This document shows positions 11,101 through 20,601 of a DNA stretch of 64,000 bases, in pieces (position 1 is the stretch's first letter; each line of letters begins with the position of its first letter). Made by a program: the position numbers and the translations under genes. This DNA is from Platismatia glauca (taxonomy: Eukaryota > Ascomycota > Lecanoromycetes > Lecanorales > Parmeliaceae): NCBI GenBank assembly GCA_963556305.1, contig OY745778.1, forward strand, positions 186,001 through 250,000. The letters are read 5' to 3'. Under the pieces are notes generated by a model, which was not told the origin of the DNA, ran no database searches, and saw nothing but the letters and a program-made list of their open reading frames with translations.

Positions 11101-13317
11101 TGCTCAAGGAAATGAAGACACAATTGCAGCACTACTTAGTAACCCTCGACTGAACCTAAATCTGGGGGCTCCGGGTGCGAGTCGGCCAATACATTTGGCT
11201 TTAGAGTGGCTTTCGAGAGGGGTTGGAGGTGCAGCATCCATAAAAATTCCCCTCATGCTACTCAATGATCAGCGCATAGATGTCAATGCTGCTGGCGTAA
11301 GTCGAACAATGCAAATTCTCTCATTAGACCATACTGACCATGCGCAGAGTGGGTTTGAAACACCTCTGCATATCTGCTTGCGCCGTGGTGGTCGCCACAC
11401 CGCAATATCCGACGTTTTGCTAAATCGCAAGGAGATTGATCTCAACGCAAAGGACAAGGATGGAAATAGCCCGTTCGTAAAGGCAGTCGGACGAGCAGAA
11501 AACGAATACATAGTCATAAAAATGCTGAAGAACCCCAATATCAGGCTTGATCAAAGATCGAAGAACTCCTATGCGGACAATATATCCATGGCGGGCATGT
11601 GGGGCTGGAGAGAAGTTGAAGCTGCCCTTATCAACATTAGTGTGGATCAAGTCTTCGCTATTGGCGACGATGGCTTTAATTACCTTACAAGACTTGCATT
11701 CTACGGACGTAAGCAGTCGGTCTCACGACTGCTGGATATTCTAAAAGACGAAGGCGACCGTCTCAGGGAGTCCGTTGGAGAAGGGATTCAGTCGGTTCAC
11801 AAGCCTCAGTCTTTTTACAACTCGTCTAAGAGATACCAAATGCATCCGGCAGTTCTCAATAGAATGCCACCTGGCTCAGATGTCAACGATGAATATCGTC
11901 AATTCCACCATTTACTTCATCTGTGTGCTCAACAGGACTGGGAAGACATTGTGAACATCCTTGAATACCGATTCGACATACATGGCCTTCCCGACGGTGA
12001 TCATGTTGGGAGGACAATGCTCCACTGGGCTGTCGAGAATACGTGGGACTACGCGCTGAGAGACTTTAGTGACAGACCAAAGGCATGGATAGATCACCAG
12101 GATCGGGACGGCTTGACAGCTTTACACATTGCTTGTGTCATTCAAAATTACGCAGTCGCTGAGCACCTGGTCGATTCAGGGGCTAATTACCTTCTCAAGG
12201 ACAAATATGGAAAGAATCCAGGTTCGTGTCACATCCTGGATCCGCTATTGTTTTACTGATTACCCCATAGTCCACGTTGCAGCAGAGACCGGTTGCAGGT
12301 CAATCATAAGGCTCTTTCTCGATGAGTCGACGAGAGAGTATGGGAGAGACAAAGAGGATCGCTCCTTACTTCACTTTTTGGTCATGTGGCAGCCTGGTTC
12401 CCTTATAGAAGACTTCATAAATGCTAAATCTCCTATCATTGACGTCCTCGACAAGCAGAGAAGAACTCCGCTGTCTTACGCAGCTCTCTATAACAATAAC
12501 GAGGCTTTGGAAGTTCTCCTTCGCCATGGAGCTGTAGTCAATCATAAAGATTCTAACGGCTCCACCCCTCTACACCAAGCGTTGAAAGGATCCGCAACGA
12601 CGGCGTCGTTGCTTGTTGTTTGGGGTGCGAATCTCAGAAGTACTGATGGATATGGCCAGAATTGCCTTCAAATTGCGGTTCGAAGCCAAAGACAGGACAC
12701 CGTCGACTTCGTCTTTTCATTGCTGGCCGAGCGTAATCCGTCGTACACTACCGACATGATCCACAACAGAGATTTCCATGGAAAGTCAGCGCTACATCGA
12801 GTCTGTGCTGCACACGACTTCAGTCACGAGTATACCTCCAAGCAAGCCGTGTTCAACTTGGTTCGCACCTTGCTCAAACAAGACGCCTACGTCGACGCAC
12901 AAGACCGGTTCGGATACACACCGGCACATGTTGCTGCGAGTGGAAACAACATGACCGCCATGGATGCGTTACTCGACGAAAGCCCGGATCTGGCACTGCT
13001 TGACCAGCACCGGTGCACGGCGATGGACTGGGCGCTTGCACAGGGACAGATTGAAATGGCTGATATGATGCGTGAAGTGGGTGGCGTAAATACACGGGAT
13101 TACGCTAGGAAGTTGGGTGCATATGGTGCGCCGCTATCGAATACGCCGCAGAAACAGTATGACATGGGACTGTGGGCTTTGGTTGTACAAGGGCACGTGT
13201 TTGACCCGCCGAGGAAGAGTATATTGTAAGCACTCCACTGCAAACCCTCAGAGAAGACCTAACTCATTCCTTTCTAGGAAGAACGTAAGCCGAGAAGGAC
13301 AAGCCCTCCACCCGTAA
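8189..13317 (+). CDS. NLR-like STAND protein: alpha/beta-hydrolase - NACHT - ankyrin repeats
   Basis: Six exons (8189-8361, 8414-8642, 8695-9262, 9336-12221, 12271-13225, 13278-13317) give 1616 aa. Introns are 49-73 bp with good branch sites. Residues about 55-310 form a lipase-like alpha/beta-hydrolase: AIHGLGGHPYKTW, then CHSLGG with the nucleophile Ser at about 143, then MGTPHRGS. A NACHT-type NTPase follows, with Walker A GSPGVGKT (about 389-396) and Walker B FWLIVDAIDELE (about 500). From about 870 to 1560 come divergent ankyrin repeats such as GLSPLHWACAQGN and RTPLSYAALYNNN. Fungal NLRs of this plan are thought to oligomerise through NACHT after the repeats sense a ligand, releasing the N-terminal effector domain; for this protein that is inference. 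The last exon adds only about 13 residues, but its intron has GTAAGC and CTAAC signals. Its 3' end faces that of the next NLR gene. Confidence 0.9.
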
Positions 13318-14325
13318 GCGCGTTTGTGCCCGGTGAGATTCAAACAGAACAGAAATCTCGGAAGCGGGACGGAGAGTGAGGTCAGAACGACGAACGCCGT
13401 TCCCACAGGAAGCGCGAGGGGAAAATAAGACAACGTGGAGGTGAACATCCTGTACACGATTTCAATGGCCGACCACCACACCCCGTCATACATTATCACG
13501 GCGAGCTCGAGCGGCCTTGCTCATGACGCAACCAGAGCCTTTCCATACCGTCTTGAAGACCGACCACATTGGAGCGAACGCTCGAGACGTTGGCTGGGGA
13601 AATAGATGTCCTGCCTTGTCCTCTGGCAGAGTGCCCCCACCCTCCGAGGAGCGTCTGCTCGCAACGGCTGCTTGCCCGGCAAACGGATCGGTATGCTACG
13701 ACAGCCGCTTGCGCCTCGCGGTCGGCATGGGCTGTGAAGGGGAAGCCGGCTTCCGAGACCCGGGGATCCGGGGTACCATTGCTTCTTGGGAGTAATCACA
13801 GCGACATTTACGGCTTCAAGCGTATTTGGGATAGTGTAGGATGGCTTTGCTTGATGGATACTTCACGAGGCTGCGTTTCGATAACTTCGGTGCGGGATTG
13901 CTGAGGCGGTGATGAAGTTAGACTGCAAACAGGATTCGGAGATCTAAAGAGCTCTCGGCCCTTCGGGACGCAAAGAGCCGCTGTTCATCTCGTAACGACG
14001 ATGTGGAGTTGTTAAGCCTACGATGGGGAAAGCGAATGTCTGCCCCATCAACGAAACACATCACCGCCGCAAGTGATTCGTCATAGTGGCATACAACCGT
14101 GGTGCCCGGATCCGGCTTCAGCTGATCTTTTACGTTTTCTAGGACAGACATCAAGCATGACGTTCGTCTTCTCATTAGCAAATCAACCGGAGATTGATAA
14201 ATACGATAGATACCACGGATTGTGATCAATGAATGGAACACTCTAACCGGCCCAGTCTCAAGAAATGTAGACCGCGGACATGTAGAGAGGAAGCTCCTGG
14301 AAATTGATACCTTTGCTTATAGAGA
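13318..14325. other. Gene-free spacer between convergent NLR genes
   Basis: About 1 kb separates the 3' ends of the two ankyrin-type NLR genes. It should hold both terminators. Short frames overlap on both strands at 13517-13904 and 13918-14241 but show no recognisable protein. No long repeat was seen. Confidence 0.5.
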
Positions 14326-17300
14326 CTATATCGCACCTGCGGCACGCAATCTCTCCACCACGTCTAGATGGCCACCTCCAGCTGCTGCTTGAAGTGCAGT
14401 CCTGCCATAGTATTGACCAGCAGCAGCATTGACGTCAGCTTTCTCTTGCAGCAGTCTCTCCACCACGTCTAGATGGCCACCTTCAGCGGCTGCTTGAAGT
14501 GCAGTCCTGCCATTGGATTCAGCAGCAGCAGCATTGACGTCAGCCTTCTCTTGCAGCAGTCTCTCCACCACGTCTAGATGGCCACCTCCAGCTGCTGCTT
14601 GAAGTGCAGTCCTGCCATTGTATGAATCAGCAGCAGCATTGACGTCAGCCTTCTCTTGCAGCAATCTCTCCACCACGTCTAGATGGCCACCTCCAGCTGC
14701 TGCTTGAAGTGCAGTCCTACCATTAGATCGACCAGCAGCAGCATTGACGTCAGCTTTCTCTTGCAGCAGTCTCTCCACCACGTCTAGATGGCCACCTTCA
14801 GCGGCTGCTTGAAGTGCAGTCCTGCCATTAGATCGACCAGCAGCAGCATTGACTTTAGCCTTCTCTTGAATCAGTCTCTCTACGACATCTAGATGGCCAC
14901 CTTCAGCGGCTGCTTGAAGTGCAGTCCTGCCATAGTATTGACCAGCAGCAGCATTGACGTCAGCTTTCCCTTGCAGCAGTCTCTCCACCACGTCTAGATG
15001 GCCACCTCCAGCTGCTGCTTGAAGTGCAGTCCTGCCATCATGTTTAGCAGCAGCAGCATTGACGTCAGCTTTCTCTTGCAGCAGTCTCTCCACCACGTCT
15101 AGATGGCCACCTCCAGCTGCTGCTTGAAGTGCAGTCCTGCCATCATGTTTAGCAGCAGCAGCATTGACGTCAGCTTTCTCTTGCAGCAGTCTCTCCACCA
15201 CGTCTAGATGGCCACCTCCAGCTGCTGCTTGAAGTGCAGTTCTGCCATTTTCTTCTTCAGCAGCAGCATTGACGTCAGCCTTCTCTTGCAGCAGTCTCTC
15301 CACCACGTCTAGATGGCCACCTCCAGCTGCTGCTTGAAGTGCAGTCCTGCCATGGTATTGACCAGCAGCAGCATTGACTTTAGCTTTCTCTTGCAGCAGT
15401 CTCTCCACCACATCTAGATAGCCACCTCCAGCGGCTGCTTGAAGTGCAGTCCTGCCATTAGATCGACCAGCAGCAGCATTGACGTCAGCTTTCTCTTGCA
15501 GCAGTCTCTCCACCACGTCTAGATGGCCACCTCCAGCTGCTGCTTGAAGTGCAGTTCTGCCATTTTCTTCTTCAGCAGCAGCATTGACGTTAGCCTTCTC
15601 TTGAATCAGTCTCTCTACGACATCTAGATGGCCACCTTCAGCGGCTGCTTGAAGTGCAGTCCTGCCATAGTATTGACCAGCAGCAGCATTGACGTCAGCT
15701 TTCCCTTGCAGCAGTCTCTCCACCACGTCTAGATGGCCACCTCCAGCTGCTGCTTGAAGTGCAGTCCTGCCATCATGTTTAGCAGCAGCAGCATTGACGT
15801 CAGCTTTCTCTTGCAGCAGTCTCTCCACCACGTCTAGATGGCCACCTCCAGCTGCTGCTTGAAGTGCAGTTCTGCCATTTTCTTCTTCAGCAGCAGCATT
15901 GACGTCAGCCTTCTCTTGCAGCAGTCTCTCCACCACGTCTAGATGGCCACCTCCAGCTGCTGCTTGAAGTGCAGTCCTGCCATAGTGTTGACCAGCAGCA
16001 GCTTTGATGTCAGCTTTCTTTTGCAGCAGTCTCTCCACAACGTCTAGATGGCCACCTCCAGCTGCTGCTTGAAGTGCAGTCCTGCCATTGAATCCAGCAG
16101 CAGCAGCATTGATGTCAGCCTTCTCTTGCAGCAGTCTCTCTACCACGTCTAGACGGCCACCTCCAGCTGCTGCTTGAAGTGCAGTCCTGCCATTGAATCC
16201 AGCAGCAGCAGCATTGATGTCAGCCTTCTCTTGCAGCAGTCTCTCCACCACGTCTAGATGGCCACCTCCAGCTGCTGCTTGTAGTCCTGAATCCAGTATG
16301 GGTAGCGAAATACGTTCCGAGCCCAGCCAAATCTCTATCAAATGTGCATGTCCTCTCTTTGCGGCGCCTTCGACGAAGTTTCGAAGATTTTCTAGTGTAA
16401 GGCTTACGTCAGAGCCTATCATCAGCTGAGCTAAGGAACAGTGGTTCTCTTCTACCACCCATTGTACGACGTTGGTAGCGCGCTTGTTCCAGTCGTCCAA
16501 TATCCATGGTACACCAGACAGAGTGTCCCGCCAACCAGCTTCCCTTATCAGATTGCACCAGAGTCCCCACAGCTGTTTAGACTCGGGACTGATTCCCTGC
16601 TTGGTGTGTTCAAGCCAGAATTGGGTTGCGTAAGGTCGAAACGAGTAAAGTCGGAGAGTTTGGTGCTGGCGGTGAACTTCGGTATCACCCGCTACTTCCT
16701 CCAGTAGACGGTGAACTGACTTGTCAGACTTATTATTTTGTCCTAGTGACCTGAGGAACCTATAAGCAATTTTATTGCCGGATTGTCCAAGCGGTAGGCT
16801 GTTCTTTATCACCGTTGACGGAATACTGGTAGTGCTGACGCTGTTGCCAGTTATACGCGCTACTTGTCTATTGAAGACAGGGAAGTTGAGATATGTGACA
16901 CAAATAGCACCTGCATCTTCGTCGGCTTTTTTGAGGTCGACGTGATATTTGCTCGGCGAATCCTGGACGGCTCTTGAAAGCAAATATTGTTTGACGCTGC
17001 TATGGGTAAAGTGTACCGTTTGCTGTTCCTCTTCTATGAAGACAAGGTTGCCGCAACATGCCACTGCTTTCTTCATATCATTGATGTACGTACTATCAAT
17101 CCACGCCTCTTGTAGTGGTTTAGTCCCCACGGCTTCCCGGAGTTCTTCGACCGTAAGAGGACGTTTTGCGACACTGACCCAGCGAAATATTTGCCTTCCA
17201 AGATCGATGTCGTCAGCTTCGGTAGTCTTCGAGAGAATTCTTTCAAACGTCTCCGGAAGATCGCGCGGAAGATCTCTCAATGCAGCAAGTATCAGACTAT

Positions 17301-19154
17301 CCGATCTTTTCTCACGCAACGTTTGGAGTTGAAATTTGACCCATAAGAACCTTTTGAAGTAAGCCCTATACTGTTATTTAGGGTACAAGGATTTCATACA
17401 TTCCCTGAGCTTCCTTTTCAAGACGGTCTAGGATCGTTTCTACCAGTGTTGGATCATTGATTTGCAGCTCCGGTGTCTCGCCTTCTAGCCACTCCTCGAG
17501 TGTGACGCGGATGAACGCGTGAATACCGTGAGCGACTCTGCTTTGATTTTCAACGGTTTCTAAATTAATACGCTGCTGGGTCAGGAACCTCCCTGGTAGC
17601 CAACTCAGTACGTTTGGACGACTGGACCAGAACAATTTTATACGCAAAGAAGGGGAAAGCAAAAGGCCGTGGAAGATCTCAGCAACCTCCTTGACTTGCG
17701 CTTCTCCACATTCGTCCAAGCCATCCAGCACTATAAAGCATTGGCGAGTATGTCTCAACGTAGCTTCAAGAGTGGCGATGATGCTTGTTTCATGTGTACT
17801 TCCCCGGTCAAACGCGCGAAACGCATTTGCGGGCAAATCGCTCACCAATTGCCTGGCAATACTTCCGATAATCGTCTTTGCTTTCAAGGATTCCGTTTCA
17901 TCAAAGCGACAGAAAAAAAAGGCAATGACATCTTTCGGCGATACTTTCTCCAACAGATGTGCAGCCACACAAGCGCTTACAATGCATTAGTAAATGTTCG
18001 CCATCCAAGTTGATAAGGGACTGAACCTTGTGACCGATTTCCCTGATCCTACTGATTTTCACTTAAGCGTTGCCCGTGTACTAGGGGTTATTATATACTT
18101 ACACCTGCCAGTAAACCAAAGTGTTTTCAGAGTTCCAGACATCCATGCATGAAATTCCGGGCTCTCACATATCCACGTCGATGTACCAGGTATGCACTCT
18201 TTACGAATCTGCCTGTACGTCTTCTGATAATCATAAGTCGAAAGAGCGTCTAAGGCTTCCAATTTCCCTCTTTCTGACTTGCGGCTGTTGATCTCTAAAC
18301 GCCAATTCTTATCCTCTTCTTTGCTTTTATAGTCATCATCTCTGAATTTAGCCATGAGTTTCCGATACCCTCTAGCATCGGAACGTTCCATATCTTGGAG
18401 CTCGTTTTCCTGCTTTTGAGCTTTCTGGGATGCTAGAGATGCTTCGTCTCGGACTTCTTGAGATAATTGAGCAATTTCCTCTTCATACGGTCCAAACTCC
18501 GCCTTGAAGGAGCGCAACATTGCCTTGGACAGCTGCATATATACTGAAAACACGTCAACCCTTGGAGCATCAAAGATGGATAAGGGAGAGTGTGTATACC
18601 TGGCTTCCGAAGAGACTGCGTTACGTGCTTACAAAGCCGTATAACGGCAGCGTAATAGTTATATAGCGCTTTCTGCAGTCCTTCTGAGGGATACAAGGAT
18701 CCAAGTCCATGAATTCGAGGGCATTGCCTTCCTAGACTCATGAGGAGGATTGAAAACTGATCGAAGTAAGACGAAACATTGTTCGCAGCCTGCAAAAGTC
18801 AAACCTAATGTTTGAGCCGGAGAGAAGAATTACGAGTAGAGCCAGTTTCACCCCTCCCCACACCAATGCCGCGACTTCAGGATGAGAGCTGACGAATACA
18901 TCAACTACCTGGGAGAATTGCTGAATTGATTCAAGGAATGTAATCAGCCTTGGACCCATACATTGGCGACGGCGGCTGCTGCATTTTCTATCAATGAGAG
19001 TCGTGAGATTGATAGCAGCTGTAGCATCTGGTGATCCTTGAGAGTGGAGTTGGCTCCTGTCTTCATCAGAAAGGATCTTCTCGTAGTCATCTAGTGCTTG
19101 TGTGAGTGCGATTTCGGGCTTCAGCGGCGCCACATTAGCGAGCACCATAGCCAT
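14326..19154 (-). CDS. NLR-like STAND protein: DUF7708-like - NACHT - 19 near-identical ankyrin repeats
   Basis: Six exons on the minus strand (19154-18834, 18789-18600, 18543-18103, 18051-18027, 17975-17400, 17350-14326) give 1525 aa. Residues about 70-230 match the helical N-terminal region of many fungal NACHT proteins (VVDVFVSSHPEVAALVWGG, then SSYFDQFSILLMSLGRQCP; DUF7708 type). A charged coiled-coil-like stretch follows at about 185-290. The P-loop GSGKSVTS comes from a 25-bp micro-exon. Walker B is CFIVLDGLDE, and a winged-helix segment contains RPLTVEELREAV. The C-terminal 650 residues are 35-residue ankyrin repeats that hardly vary (consensus GRTALQAAAGGGHLDVVERL). The annotated ATG is the first in frame; upstream extension would need a GTG. 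Likely a non-self or ligand sensor by family analogy; partner unknown. Head-to-head with the PNP-type NLR across an 850-bp spacer. Confidence 0.9.
14329..16287 (-). repeat. 19-unit ankyrin repeat array, 105-bp period
   Basis: The 105-bp (35-codon) unit recurs 19 times: 18 full units plus a terminal unit ending in ERLRAAGAI. The framework is almost invariant at the DNA level. Variation is concentrated in the last four to five codons (EEEN, AKHD, GQYY, GQYH, GQHY, GRSN, DSYN, AESN, AGFN) and in a few framework changes (G/E in AAAxGG, LLQ/LIQ, EK/GK). Blocks also recur: EEEN-AKHD-GQYY followed by an LIQ unit appears as units 4-7 and again, with an extra AKHD, as units 10-14. This pattern points to unequal exchange within the array. 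Confidence 0.95.
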
Positions 19155-20003
19155 ACTGATAGCACACTTGCTATTCACGGAGTGTCGGAAATGGTAATGT
19201 TAACTACTAGATATTGGTGCGAATCGAACTCGAATCTCAATATCTAAGGTCATCCAGAAAGAAAATAATCGAACGAGTACAGATTTTGTCTACCCCTCTG
19301 TCAGCCTTGTCGGTAGGTCTGCCAGCCCCGCACGTAAGCGGCTAGAGTGCGCTCTAGACCTGAATTGGGGTCTTGCCGAGCTGATCAAAGGTCAGTAGGA
19401 AGTGGGGAAGGGCTGTAGCTACCTGTATAGCAAAAGATACCTGAGGCAAAAGCTCAGCTAGGATTATTGAGGACCGTAAAAGTCCAGCCAACCTTGAGGA
19501 CCAGTCCGACATACGAATCCAGTAGTACACCGGAAGTAGACATTAGCGATCAAGACGTAAAAGTGTTCAGCAGAGACTTGCGTGGCGCAGCGATAGGTAC
19601 GAAGGCTGATGCTCACACATGTGTCGAGGCGCAGCAGGCAATGCAGGGTGAGTTGTCGAACGTTGATTGGTTTCTTCTAAGCGCCGACCTCGATTGCGAT
19701 TTGTGCAGAACTCCTCGAGGCTCCAGAATCATGGTTCTGCCTAATGTTTCTTCATCTGAGCTCGCCACCAATAATCACAACTAAAAGAGCGCAACATCCT
19801 ACCAGATTTGAAAATGGTGAGATGTAAGGCTTCTTGCTATTTCTTCCGCCCGGCGCTTTGTCAGTTCAAGCTCTTGCAATAACAATCTGGGCATTCAGCC
19901 TTGTTGTAACCGTCTACTTCTTCACAAATTTCATTGAGAAGTATCACTAATAAACAAACAAACGAACACTTACTCCGCCACCTCTCCCTGTTCAAGGGCC
20001 GAG
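19155..20003. promoter_or_regulatory. Shared upstream region of two divergent NLR genes
   Basis: An 849-bp spacer lies between the start codons of the minus-strand NACHT-ankyrin gene (19154) and the plus-strand PNP gene (20004). It must contain both promoters. A frame at 19467-19784 has no recognisable protein. No clear TATA box or conserved operator could be identified by eye. Confidence 0.45.
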
Positions 20004-20052
20004 ATGCCTCCTTCCTCTCGATCTTACCGGGATTATACCATTGGATGGATCT

Positions 20053-20060
20053 GTGCCGTG
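20053..20060 (+). repeat. Target-site duplication, left copy (GTGCCGTG)
   Basis: The 8-bp GTGCCGTG immediately before the MITE is repeated directly after it at 20594-20601. An 8-bp duplication is the hallmark of hAT-superfamily integration. Confidence 0.9.
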
Positions 20061-20593
20061 CAGCGCTCCCGATGGTCCACCAGCAACTGCTTAACTATTA
20101 GTCTGGACGGGTTCAATGAACCAGTTCACGGACCAGTTTGGGTGTTTGCTAAATAGTTGGTGGACTGGTTCAAGATATGCAGACTGATAGTCGGACTATT
20201 AGTTTACTGGTTTAGTTGTAGCGGGTACAATAGGCAATAGGCTTAGCCATCTCCGCCATTTTAACTTGTCTCGCACTCTGCCTCACACCATCCCAGCTAG
20301 TAGATCTCAGCGAGGTACACAGCAATCATGATAGAAAAGACAGTGATTCTATCCTGAGGACCAATGGCTATCTACGATAGGTATCTTCACGGAGGAAGAT
20401 CTACATGCAATCATTGGCACCGTGGAGGAAATAAATGTTGAAGGATTGGAATTTTAGCCTAGACTATTAGTTGAACCAGTCCACCAGGTAGTTGAACGGT
20501 TTAGCTTCTGAACCAACTACCAACTGTCTGTTTTGCTTAGTGGTGGACCAGTTCAGGCCTCCAAACCAACGATTTGGACCATCGGGAGCGCTG
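20061..20593. mobile_element. Non-autonomous hAT-like MITE, 533 bp
   Basis: Terminal inverted repeats are CAGCGCTCCCGATGGTCCA at the left end and its exact complement at the right end (19 bp). They begin with CAG, as many hAT elements do. Flanking 8-bp GTGCCGTG duplications (20053-20060 and 20594-20601) fit hAT. Subterminal motifs recur inside in both orientations, for example GGTGGACTGGTTCAA near 20160 and TTGAACCAGTCCACC near 20471, as expected for transposase-binding sites. There is no coding capacity, so mobility would depend on a transposase elsewhere. Removing the element and one duplication copy joins the NLR reading frame without loss. Confidence 0.93.
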
Positions 20594-20601
20594 GTGCCGT
20601 G
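20594..20601 (+). repeat. Target-site duplication, right copy (GTGCCGTG)
   Basis: Direct repeat of 20053-20060. The host coding frame resumes at 20602 with GAG. Confidence 0.9.

Noticed and set aside
13517..13904. Overlapping 90-110-codon frames on both strands between the convergent NLR genes
   Set aside because: Open on both strands in GC-rich sequence with no protein character; likely chance.
16193..17332. Plus-strand frames of 78-127 codons across the ankyrin and NACHT region
   Set aside because: They are antisense shadows of the minus-strand NLR coding sequence.
17976..18110. Apparent frameshift at the P-loop of the minus-strand NLR
   Set aside because: Careful phasing shows a 25-bp exon between two 51-bp introns; all exons sum to whole codons and give GSGKSVTSACVAAHLL without any lesion.
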